DNA of 64,000 nt, from assembly GCA_002682825.1 (NCBI GenBank), contig NOKP01000026.1:310001-374000 (forward strand). The letters run 5' to 3'. Made by a program: the position numbers and the translations under genes. Source of the DNA: Neonectria sp. B-13. Lineage: Eukaryota; Ascomycota; Sordariomycetes; Hypocreales; Nectriaceae. Under the pieces are notes generated by a model, which was given only the letters and a program-made list of their open reading frames with translations, was not told where the DNA came from and searched no databases. Shown piece after piece: positions 56,008-64,000 of the stretch; the stretch's first letter is position 1; each line of letters opens with the position of its first letter.

Positions 56008-57007
56008 ATGAAGACAGCGCAGGCAAGCCTGGCCTTGGTTTCGGGCCTGATGGCCGTTGTGGCGGCCGATGCCTTGCCGCCAGAGGACATCCCGCTACAG
56101 TGTATCACCGTCTGCGGCCCAATCGTCGAGCTGACGACGGACTGCAACGTCCACTACCGGCGGCTAAAGAAACGAAATCCAGACGGCCTCGCTCGACGTG
56201 AATGGGTACCGAAGTTAGCGGTGGAACCTCCTGAGGCCGATGCTGCCCCGTTGCAAGCTCCACGACAGGTGGGAGGCAAGCCAGGCAAGCCAGGCGAAGC
56301 CGTCGAAAGCTTCGAGAAGAGAAGCTTCTCTGTCATCGTCGCGGCGCCGACGTCATTCCCTTTCGCACTCACTGCAAGCACGGTGCTCGACCTGCGGCCG
56401 ACCTCGACTCTGACTCGCATCAATCCTGTCGTCGGACAATTATCGTCCACAAGTACACTCCCAAAACGAACATCAACATCAAACCCTGCATCCACGACGA
56501 CCACTACTGTCTCTTTCACGACCTCAATTCTAAATTCCGCGGCATCGAAGTCCATATCCGACGACTCAGAGAGCCCAACAACAAGCAGTTGGGGTTGGGT
56601 CCAGGAGCCACAGGGAAAGCTGTATTCCCAAGACAGCGCGGAGGAAGACTGCGTGTGCCTCAACGAGAGTTTCGATGTGGCCAAGGTTGCCGCGCTATGT
56701 GCTAGTTGCATTGCAGTGGCTGGATATCCCGAAAATAGTGAGTTGACTCCATCGATTGTGGCTGTTTCACGTTTGGTGGATCGGGGGCTAACATTACTCA
56801 GACATCAACGTCATTATGGAGGGCTGCAACTTTACTGCCTTGACTTACACCCCAAGTCAAGACAGCGCAGCCAACAACATCCGTGTCGAGGCCGTGTGGC
56901 CGTCTTCGGCTGCTGCAACAAACAGTGCAGCGGGTGTGAGGCCAGCCAAGGTCGGTGTCGCATTTGCGGTCATGGGGTTCATCTTGGCCACTGCAGTGAT
57001 GTTATGA
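56008..57007 (+). CDS. secreted GPI-anchor-type cysteine protein
   Basis: Exons 56008-56737 and 56802-57007 (311 aa). Signal peptide about 1-20. A cysteine segment QCITVCGPIVELTTDC follows, then a long Ser/Thr/Pro-rich, Lys/Arg-containing linker (including KKRNP and KRTSTS basic sites). A second cysteine segment (EEDCVCLNESFDVAKVAALCASCIA...INVIMEGCNF) crosses the intron. The last 20 residues are hydrophobic (VGVAFAVMGFILATAVML), as in GPI-attachment signals. The second segment looks like the C-C-x-C part of CFEM-like domains, here separated from the first cysteines by ~190 residues. Likely cell-wall or membrane-anchored; function unknown. An upstream in-frame frame exists, but this ATG gives the only clean signal peptide. 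Confidence 0.8.
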
Positions 57008-57915
57008 GTGAGGGTGTTGTAAATATGTTGTATTTGCACGAGTGATGGGATCTTTGTGCGCGTTTATACCATGCTTTACTATGTCTGGATTTCTTTGTAT
57101 ATTGGCCGGGTAAAATACCCGGAATATTTTGTACGATTTACTTGCTCGGTGCGAGACTGGCTGCATTTGTGTGTTTGTTGAGCGGACATTCACGATTGCA
57201 TTTTGACGAGAGCTTCCGGTCAGAGTCTGAATTAAGATTAGAACTTTTTGTTTCCCACACTTTCAGCATCACCATCGTCACCTAATAAGCATGACATGTT
57301 GCATCCGAAAGATCCGCCAAAGCGAAAGCGTCAGCAGCATCATTATCTCTTCCCTTAATTGATGCTATTGACTGTCTAGCTGCAGTCATCAACAAGCGTC
57401 AAGCCCAAGCACCAATACAGGGTAAGCGAGGTCACACCAGCTGCCCCATCTGCTGGACTAAACGCCTAATGCCACCACAGGTATTACGTGTGTCGGGTCT
57501 GCCTTTTTTCCACCCAAGGACCCGGTTGTTTTCCGCTTCCCTTGCGGAGTTGCGGAGTAACTTAGACGCCCCCGTCGATTCATGTTGTACTGTGCTGCGC
57601 GCCGTCAGATTTTGGGCTTGGGCGTCGGAGGTGTCTTTAAGTCCGCATCCTTTGCGCCGCGCTCGCTGGAAATATGGCCCGGCTTTTGCTGACACCCGCG
57701 TACATTCGGGGGGCCTTGCATTATGGGTCTATTGGATGGTTGGCGCAGTTTTTATCGCGAGCGTTTATATAGAAAGGGGGGGCCCGACGGTAGGGAAAAG
57801 AATATATTTGTCGTATTAGTCTCGTCTCTCATCTGTTTCTTTGCCTGGATATTCGCATCGAGAACGAATAACGCCTCATCATACCTCTAGACATCATCCA
57901 GCTTGGGACCTCAAG
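57008..57915. other. intergenic, 0.9 kb
   Basis: Promoter region of the Rossmann gene; TTTATATAGAAAGG at about 57763 could be a TATA element about 150 bp upstream of the ATG. A small TTGCGGAG duplication lies near 57543. No gene. Confidence 0.5.
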
Positions 57916-58677
57916 ATGCACGTCATTCTCACCGGCGCAACAGGCCTCGTCGGGTCTGCCGCCCTCGACGCCATGATCAAGACCAAGGACATCACCAAAA
58001 TCTCCATCCTCTCCCGCCGGCCCGTCAACATGGCCGATAACGCCAAGGACCCGCGCATCAACGTGATCCTGCAGAGCGACTTCGACAAGTACGACTCAGC
58101 TGTGCTGCAGCAGCTGCAGGGCGCCAAGGGCTGCGTATGGGCGCTGGGCATCAGTCAGACCAAGGTCGACGCCGACGCCTACGTCAAGATCACAAAGGAC
58201 TACGCCCTCACGGCCGCCAAGGCCTTCGCCACGCTGTCCGACTCCGAGGCCGAGCCGTTCCGCTTCGTCTACGTCTCCGGCAGCGGCGCCACGCAGAGCC
58301 CCGGCCGCTTCTCGCCCATCTTCGCCCGCGTCAAGGGCGAGACGGAGCAGGCGCTCGCGGACCTGAGCGCGGCGACACCCACGCTGCGCGTCTACTCGCC
58401 ACGGCCGGCGTTTGTGGACGCCGCGGGGCACGAGGCCGTGCTGCCGTACCTCCCGGACCCGGGCTTGTGGATCCGGGCCACTACGTTCGCATTGGGTACG
58501 CCGATCCGGGCCTTATGGAAGAACATGCACTCGCCGACGCCGGTGCTGGGCGACTTCCTGACGCAGATGGCCATGGGGAAGATGGAGGGCCGGCTGGAGG
58601 GCACGCCGGGCGCGAGCAAGCTGGGCAACTCGTGGCTCGTGGAGAACAATGCGATTCGGAAGCTGATGGGGCAGTGA
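57916..58677 (+). CDS. Rossmann-fold NAD(P)-binding protein (HTATIP2/Fmp52-like)
   Basis: 253 aa, single exon, ATG at 57916 (the frame upstream reaches only a TTG). The dinucleotide motif is MHVILTGATGLVGSAALDAM; ISILSRRPV, then GAKGCVWALGIS follow. Residues FRFVYVSGSGAT form the Ser-containing strand, and a later RVKGETEQAL segment replaces the usual Tyr-Lys helix; YSPRPAFVD is the Rossmann C-lobe strand. This is the fuller relative of the protein at 27698: it has no intron and keeps the segment after CVW that the other has lost or changed. Family members are atypical SDRs (NmrA/HTATIP2-like) acting as reductases or redox sensors; substrate unknown. Confidence 0.88.
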   Translation: MHVILTGATGLVGSAALDAMIKTKDITKISILSRRPVNMADNAKDPRINVILQSDFDKYDSAVLQQLQGAKGCVWALGISQTKVDADAYVKITKDYALTAAKAFATLSDSEAEPFRFVYVSGSGATQSPGRFSPIFARVKGETEQALADLSAATPTLRVYSPRPAFVDAAGHEAVLPYLPDPGLWIRATTFALGTPIRALWKNMHSPTPVLGDFLTQMAMGKMEGRLEGTPGASKLGNSWLVENNAIRKLMGQ

Positions 58678-59435
58678 GAGATGCATGGTTCTAGGTGCAA
58701 CACGTTTAATGAGGCCGTGGAGGAGGAAGAAAGCGCCAAGGCCTGAGGCCTGGCGGCACTGGGGCGAGGATTTGAGAGAAGGACATATACCCTTGAGTCA
58801 CGGACGGCTACACGACATACCGTTAAATATGGTGCGCCGTTTCTGCCGGAAAGCAGGTGATTTCAAGTCATAGAAAGCGTCTTGGAGACGATGGAACAAG
58901 GCCGACGAGTCTCGGGTTCTTGTGGGTTTGTGGAGGCCAGGTTGTCTCTGGCGGGATATGGTGATGACTGTCGGGAAGGGTTTCTGAGCTAGCAAGCGCC
59001 GCGTTTTTGAGTATTTGTTGCAGTAATTATCCACACTCTAGTCTGGGAATATTGAGACTCTGAATCGGGACGATCGCTGCTTGGTATGACTTGAGACGCC
59101 TCACACACACACCCATATCCCTAGTATTCACCAAGTCCTTACATTAATAAGAAGATGTCTACTGGAGCTAATTTATTCCATAACCTGAACTCTAGCCATA
59201 GTCTAGACACTGACTACCCTAACTATTCCTACGTATACTATAGTGTAATATAGAACAAGGGCGTTTAGGTAAGTATGTTAGGGTATTCGGGAAAGGTAGC
59301 CACGTGTCAACGTTGTGTAAAACTTCACGATTGATTCATTTTAGCTAAGCCAATCCTCATAACTTCGACTACTGAACTTTTCGCGCTTTCCTCCAACATG
59401 CGCATAACAATATCCGCCTGGACACCACTACCAGT
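58678..59435. other. intergenic with TpA-rich tract
   Basis: 3' flanks of two convergent genes. 59130-59290 is rich in TA steps (ACTATAGTGTAATATAG and similar), unlike the rest of the window; see findings. Confidence 0.5.
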
Positions 59436-60683
59436 CTATTCAGGATAAATATCCGTGTCCACCCACTGAGAGCTTGGGAACTCCAACGTCTCTCCTTCAG
59501 GCCATCCTAGTGCTTTTGCCTCCAGAAGTAGTGACGGAGCGGTGGTCAGATAGCCGGCTCGTAGTCCCTTTGTTGCTTCAACAGGGTTTGGGCGCATGCC
59601 GAAAGCTGCAATTTCTCGTTTCTCTAAGTCCTGAAGGAAGATAAAAACCACCTCCATAGTTGTACGGGCCACTTTGATCTCTCCATCGGGGCTTGTGATG
59701 AAACTTGCAATACTCTGTGCGATAGAGTCGAATGTAATAGGGGCGCTAAGGCGATCTTCAACCCCTGTGCAGACGATGTAAACAGATGTCTGTCCTACAT
59801 CGGTAATGTCCAAGGTATAGTCCTGCCCCTGAATTAGGATAAAGACTGCCCGAAATAGGTGTTGCAGAACAAAGTGTTTTTGATCCTGCTGGAGCTCCCA
59901 CTCGTTTTGACCGGCGACTATGCCCTGACAGTGGGGAAACAGACTGTTCTGATCAGTGACTATCTCTATGAGTGACTGACGAGCTTCTTCGACTCGCTTA
60001 CAGACAACTGCATGTAATTTGGTGATTATGTTGACGAGCTGTTCAGGCGACACGTCAAACATCATCGGGTTTCTCCAGTCCGCTCCTTGGGGTCTGATAA
60101 CCTTCGCGATGAACTGTCCCCACTCAATGTTGCTGCGGTAGGGCTGGAACCATTTCCGGTATAGCCAGTTATGGAGCGCGTAAATAAGGACATGAATGGG
60201 ATCCTCGGGAGTAGATTTGCAGAGGTAGATTGCGGCCGTCTTATTGCAGCAATCGTTTGCTGTTTTGATAACCATCTGCGGGAGGTCGTCAAGGCAATCA
60301 ATGTGATCAATTCGTGGCTCGTATAAATAATGCGGACCACAGCCATGTCGATGGACCACCCAGCGATGCCTTGATTCTAGATAACTGCGGAGCACGTGAA
60401 GAATTTCGTGTCGGGGAAGAGGAGCTCTTTGGAGGGCCCTTCCATAAAAGGTGTTAGAGGGTGTGTTTGAAGCCATAACAAAAGGAGCTTTCGAGGTGAA
60501 AAGAATCAAGTATGTAATGGCGACAGTTTTATTAAGAAGGAATTGAACTACTAACTGCTGAGGATGACTGTCATATATAGGTCTGTCCCAACCTTGAGGT
60601 CCGAATGCCAGGTCTCCTTGCTCGACTCGAGCTTCAATTGATCGGTCTGCCATGGTATGCGTATGTGTTTTCTTAATGATCAT
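59436..60683 (-). CDS. orphan protein of unknown function
   Basis: 415 codons from ATG at 60683; alternative in-frame starts are 60653 (MADRS) and 60476 (MASNTPSN). I cannot choose with certainty: the part upstream of 60476 includes a hydrophobic run (about residues 54-64) and could be leader. No family recognised. Visible content: a cysteine/histidine patch HRWVVHRHGCGPHYLY, IDCLDDLPQMVIKTANDCCNK, a long helical middle with NNIT-like and FVLQHLFRAVFILIQGQ strands, and a C-terminus LEFPSSQWVDTDIYPE. No membrane or signal features in the core. Third codon positions are much less GC-biased than in neighbouring genes, and TpA-rich tracts lie on both sides of this section. Confidence 0.6.
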   Translation of the reverse strand: MIIKKTHTHTMADRSIEARVEQGDLAFGPQGWDRPIYDSHPQQLVVQFLLNKTVAITYLILFTSKAPFVMASNTPSNTFYGRALQRAPLPRHEILHVLRSYLESRHRWVVHRHGCGPHYLYEPRIDHIDCLDDLPQMVIKTANDCCNKTAAIYLCKSTPEDPIHVLIYALHNWLYRKWFQPYRSNIEWGQFIAKVIRPQGADWRNPMMFDVSPEQLVNIITKLHAVVCKRVEEARQSLIEIVTDQNSLFPHCQGIVAGQNEWELQQDQKHFVLQHLFRAVFILIQGQDYTLDITDVGQTSVYIVCTGVEDRLSAPITFDSIAQSIASFITSPDGEIKVARTTMEVVFIFLQDLEKREIAAFGMRPNPVEATKGLRAGYLTTAPSLLLEAKALGWPEGETLEFPSSQWVDTDIYPE

Positions 60684-61867
60684 AATTATTTTTCATACAT
60701 GCTATATTCGTACAGATGGTAATTCCGTCCCACAGCTAGGCCGCCGGCCTTGACAACACAACAACATGTGGCTCTGCATTGCGGGCTCGATAGTGGGTGA
60801 AGGACGCCGCAGGAGAAGATATGATCGAGAATCGAAATAGTACAAAGCTAGCTAGTAAGAAAGGAGCAATAGCAAAACTATCGATACGCTGTTGCCTTGA
60901 CTGGTGCTTAAGTTGAAACATAGCACTGACCCCTGACCAAGTCCCCTCATCCAATACTCGCACAAGAATCGAGAATAGACAATAGCCCCGTTTAATCCTG
61001 ATCTCTGGCTGGATCATGGATGTAATGATTGTAATTCCCGGCTTAATTTTGGCCCCGGATTACTCTACGACCGTGCATCTTCTGTATAACCTTAAGTTTA
61101 TATCTCCGCACCTCGTTGATTCGAAACAAGCCACTGACGAAAGGGCGTCTTTCGGTTATGGGTAGTCTAAGGCGACGCACGCCAATTTAGGTCGGGATTT
61201 GCGATGAGATTCAACGACTAAAATGAGGGCCGTGTGGCTGGCTGATGAGAAGCCATTGATTGGATGTAGTTCTTCTAGGGGGGATATATATTTTCTTTAT
61301 TTAGAAGACATGGACGCCATTTTCCGTTTGCTAGCAGGCTGAACGGCCGAGTGGCCGACCGACCCAGGAGCTTCGGTTGGCCAGGATGAACACAGCAGCC
61401 TAGCTGAAAGAAGCAATCATCATTAACAACAGCAGATCAAAGCTGGGATCAAACACCGGGAGCATTGATACTCGACGCCACGGCGCACATCTGTGACGTC
61501 TAGGGAGCAGGGGCCTTCTCAGCTGAAAAGATGATCCTTCGGGCCATCGGTGCGTAGCCTGCTCTGGTATCTGGCACGCCGGATTCTAGTCGCACTGGTG
61601 ATCTATGTGAAACCCGGACGGATCACACGATGCTGTGGACTCGACGTTGACAGGTCGGGTGGTGAGCTGTGCGAACCCGAGATACGAGAACCCAGAAACG
61701 GGAAACAAACATGAAGGACCGTCAAACGAAACAGCGCTGATAACCTTGGTCCAAGATATATATAAGTGGCGTATGTCTTCCATGGGCTGCGATGAGATAT
61801 CAACTCAAGAGTTCTATTCCGCCTTCCTTCATCCCTACTACTTTCGAGCACATATCTATTGCCCATC
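60684..61867. other. intergenic, 1.2 kb, AT-richer
   Basis: Upstream of both the orphan (-) and the M15-like gene (+). A GATATATATTTTC tract lies at about 61285, and a GATATATATAAG string at about 61756, 110 bp before the ATG at 61868, is a good TATA candidate for the latter. Confidence 0.5.
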
Positions 61868-62700
61868 ATGCGCTTCACTACCGCAACACTCCTCGCCATC
61901 CTCTCCGCCGCCACCCACGCAGCTACCAACGAACCCTGCTACGGGCCCAGCGGTGCGGCCGGCGTGTGCATCTCCACGGCCGCCTGCGCCAAGGCCGCCG
62001 GCTCCACCATCGCCGGCGCCTGCCCCGCGGACCCGGCCGGCATCAAGTGCTGCTCCAAGCCCAAGTGCGGCGCCGGTGGCAAGGGCAACTGCCGCTGGGT
62101 CTCGGACTGTGCCGGCTCCACCGTCGCGAACCAGTGCCCCGGTCCGAGCCAGATGAAGTGCTGCAGCTCCGCCGCCCGTGGCTTCGGCGGCTACGCCGTG
62201 CCCAAGATCCCGGCCGTCGGCGCGTGCAAGAAGGTCTCTGTTGATGGCGCCAAGAAGATCGTCGCGGCGTTTCCGGGGCGTGTTCGCGAGATTGGCTGTG
62301 TGCGTGATTGCGCCTGTCCGGGCTCTTCTGACCACTGCTGCGGTCTTGCCACGGACATGATGATTTCGGACCACGGCGGTGTAAGTCTTCTCCTACTCAC
62401 ACTCTCGGCACAAACCCCTATTAACTCTCCCAGGATGCCACGCTTTCTGGCAAGGAAATTGCCGAGTGGGTGATGACGAACCGCAAGACGCTGGGTCTCA
62501 AGTACGTCATCTGGGGCCAGAAGATCTGGACCGCGTCCGTCGACAAGAGCGACAAGAAATGGGAGAAGTGGCGCACCATGGATGACCGCGACTCTCTGAC
62601 CCAGAACCACTGGTAAGTCATCTCCTGGCTGTGTTGTGAAATGAAATTGGAAAGCTTACCTACGTGTAGGGACCACGTCCACGTCTCTTACAATAAATGA
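61868..62700 (+). CDS. secreted protein with two cysteine modules and a peptidase-M15-like domain
   Basis: Exons 61868-62380, 62434-62612, 62670-62700 (240 aa). Signal peptide about 1-18. Two related cysteine modules follow: residues 24-62 (GVCISTAAC...GACPADPAGIKCC) and 67-99 (GNCRWVSDC...NQCPGPSQMKCC). The C-terminal domain (about 115-240) has SSDHCCGLATDMM (His156, Asp163) and ends WDHVHVSYN (His233/His235). This matches the SxHxxGxAxD...HxH zinc-ligand pattern of the M15/VanY/LAS peptidases, which cut D-Ala or other peptide bonds in peptidoglycan. The last exon, 31 bp, encodes the final zinc ligand, so splicing is needed for a complete site. The same modules are known to me next to lysozyme-like domains in secreted fungal proteins. 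Activity is inferred, not shown. Confidence 0.85.
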
Positions 62701-63389
62701 ACTGGCTGTGAAAGCGGCTGAGCGGGGAGTTGGTGGGTGAGGATGGTTGGATGAGGATCTGTCTGTACTCCCGTGGCTGAGACTGAAAAGGGTGCTGCCG
62801 GTAAAAAAGAAGTTCTCAATGCCAAGAATTTTGTATCCAGCCGCTTTTTGATCCATGTCTAGTATACTTACGAGGCTCCCATAGTTAAGACAGAGGAGGT
62901 ATCTTCACTTCTCAGACCCTAACTTGAAGGCCCTTGTAGCAGTCCTACCTTATATCGTACTATAGGGTCCATAAGTTAAGTTGTACAAGAAAATTAGTAT
63001 TTAAGTTAGGGATAGGATCAGGCTTGGCATGTATCTTATTATTGACTCTTAGGACTTGTGGTTTAGGCTAGGAGTGTATGCGAGGGCATTCACTTTTGAC
63101 TCGAGTAATGTCCATTGGCGTTGATGTCACAAGACACTCCGTTTTTTAACCGGCTCCATTCTATAACTGTCCATGATTGCACTGTGGGACATGATTGCAC
63201 AGTGGGAAAACGAGCCGACTGCCCAACCTCTAGACTCACGTCTCCATTACCTGTATGTGGTATCATTAAATGTCGATGACAAACTCCTAAATGCTATGCC
63301 CTCCATCTAAGCGCCCGCCAAGCATTTTGCCTATTCCAAGCAGTGTGAAACTCCCAAGGCCCGACCGGTCTATGACATATATCTGCGCG
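62701..63389. other. intergenic with TpA-rich tract and direct repeat
   Basis: 3' flanks of convergent genes. 62860-63070 is TA-rich with CTATAG and TTAAGTTA motifs. A 17-bp direct repeat is listed separately. Confidence 0.5.
63173..63207. repeat. 17-bp direct repeat, two copies
   Basis: Copies 63173-63189 and 63191-63207 (ATGATTGCACWGTGGGA) differ at one base and are separated by one base. Origin unknown; a small local duplication. Confidence 0.85.
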
Positions 63390-64000
63390 TCACGCTACAA
63401 ACGCACCGCTCACAACCTCTCCTTCGTCCGGTGTTACATTCATCTCCAGGAGCTCATGCGCCGCCTCAATCGTGTCCTCGTCGATCCCTGACTCCATGAC
63501 CAAATCTTCCTCTACAAAGGTCAGTCTCCCAAGAGCAAGTAGGTATCGCTGGCTTCCACCGTATGACATGGAGAGTTTCTGGCCGATGTCGGTTAGGTTT
63601 GCAGTGTCAGGGCCCGTGACAAGTGTGTGGATGAGGTGAACGCATTGGCAAATGATACTGCTGAGTTCGGAAGAGGAGTCAGAAACTGCGTGCGCTTCTG
63701 GTCCACTCGTTTCAGAGAGGTCTGGCAGGATGTTTGATGGAATAGGTTGGTCGTATAAGTCGTCGATGGATGTACTGAGACAAGTGACTAGGCGAGGAAG
63801 GGCAGTGTTATGCGATGCCAGCTGTACTGCACCAAATGGATACCTGGCGAACGCGATGAGCGTTCGCAGAGCGGCAAGGCGTACGCTGCGTTTCTCAGCT
63901 GGCGTTTTTGCTGACCGAGGATACTCAGTAAGCCTGGCTGCAACCTTCTCAATGATGACGCGTGCGACAAAAGGAGGGTCTTTCTCGTCCGTAATGGGGC
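63390..64000 (-). CDS. C-terminal part of a probable ATR-partner protein (Rad26/UvsD/ATRIP-like), partial
   Basis: Open frame entering from the right edge and ending at TGA 63390-63392; 202 residues are visible. The start lies outside the window. Content: helical repeats (KRSVRLAALRTLIAFARYPFGAVQLA), SSIICQCVHLIHTLV, then SYGGSQRYLLALGRLTFVEEDL and a C-terminal AHELLEMNVTPDEGE. The ending with a Tyr-Leu-x-Ala-Leu-x-Arg-Leu block and LLE..VTP(D/E)EGE resembles my memory of the fungal Rad26/UvsD family, partners of the ATR-type checkpoint kinase. The match is from memory; HEAT-repeat proteins of other families remain possible. Confidence 0.55.
   Translation of the reverse strand, partial: PITDEKDPPFVARVIIEKVAARLTEYPRSAKTPAEKRSVRLAALRTLIAFARYPFGAVQLASHNTALPRLVTCLSTSIDDLYDQPIPSNILPDLSETSGPEAHAVSDSSSELSSIICQCVHLIHTLVTGPDTANLTDIGQKLSMSYGGSQRYLLALGRLTFVEEDLVMESGIDEDTIEAAHELLEMNVTPDEGEVVSGAFVA

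Noticed and set aside
1..64000. Secondary-metabolite gene cluster
   Set aside because: An SDR, an AKR, a hydrolase and a GT4 are present, but no PKS, NRPS, terpene synthase or P450, and they are interleaved with housekeeping genes.
1..64000. CRISPR arrays, intact transposons, rRNA genes
   Set aside because: No regular spaced repeats, transposase or reverse-transcriptase motifs, or rRNA-like sequence seen on reading both strands.

Overview
This window looks like nuclear DNA from a filamentous ascomycete (Pezizomycotina, most likely Sordariomycetes). The evidence is short spliceosomal introns of about 50-150 bp with GTRNGT donors, CTRAC-like branch sites and YAG acceptors; strongly C/G-ending codons in the conserved genes; intergenic gaps of 0.3-6 kb; and a characteristic fungal gene set (APSES/ankyrin Mbp1, Pep7/Vac1 with two FYVE fingers, Met8, a GH75 chitosanase, a cutinase-fold esterase, GPI-anchor-like proteins, a probable CENP-L/Fta1). 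There are no operons, CRISPR arrays, intact transposons or phage genes. Most multi-exon models below were assembled by hand by requiring canonical splice sites and an unbroken frame; exon coordinates are given in each entry.

Layout. 0-20 kb is a conserved, housekeeping-rich block: cutinase-like esterase (+), GNAT acetyltransferase (+), LYR-motif protein (-), MBP1 (+), PEP7/VAC1 (-) divergent from MET8 (+), an aldo-keto reductase (-), and a 1176-residue intronless orphan (-) whose last ~110 residues resemble a HicA-like fold. 20-26 kb holds the probable kinetochore gene FTA1 and a membrane protein with a duplicated cysteine module. 27-36 kb is accessory-looking: a Rossmann-fold protein, a cluster of very small single-pass membrane proteins (30.1-31.8 kb) with a divergent small unknown gene, a short-chain dehydrogenase and a secreted GH75 chitosanase. 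36-47 kb carries a cytosolic-type 5'-nucleotidase family protein, an alpha/beta hydrolase, a signal-peptide/TM protein with a very long pyrimidine-rich leader, and a GT4 glycosyltransferase with a C-terminal membrane helix. 46.7-52.6 kb is a ~6 kb stretch with no gene I can support. 52.6-59 kb has UDP-glucose 6-dehydrogenase (with a ~100-residue insertion), a GPI-anchored-type cysteine protein and a paralogue of the 27.7-kb Rossmann protein. 59-63 kb is lower in GC, contains TpA-rich (RIP-like) debris, an orphan gene, and a secreted protein with two cysteine modules plus a peptidase-M15-like (D,D-peptidase-type) metal site. The window ends inside a gene resembling the ATR-partner Rad26/UvsD.

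Several products act at the cell surface or wall (cutinase-like esterase, chitosanase, UGDH sugar-nucleotide supply, GT4, GPI/TM cysteine proteins, M15-like hydrolase), but they are scattered and interleaved with housekeeping genes, so I do not call a biosynthetic cluster. The most promising undescribed items are the M15-like secreted protein (possible anti-bacterial wall hydrolase), the HicA-like tail on the giant orphan, the small membrane-protein cluster and the twin-cysteine-module membrane protein.
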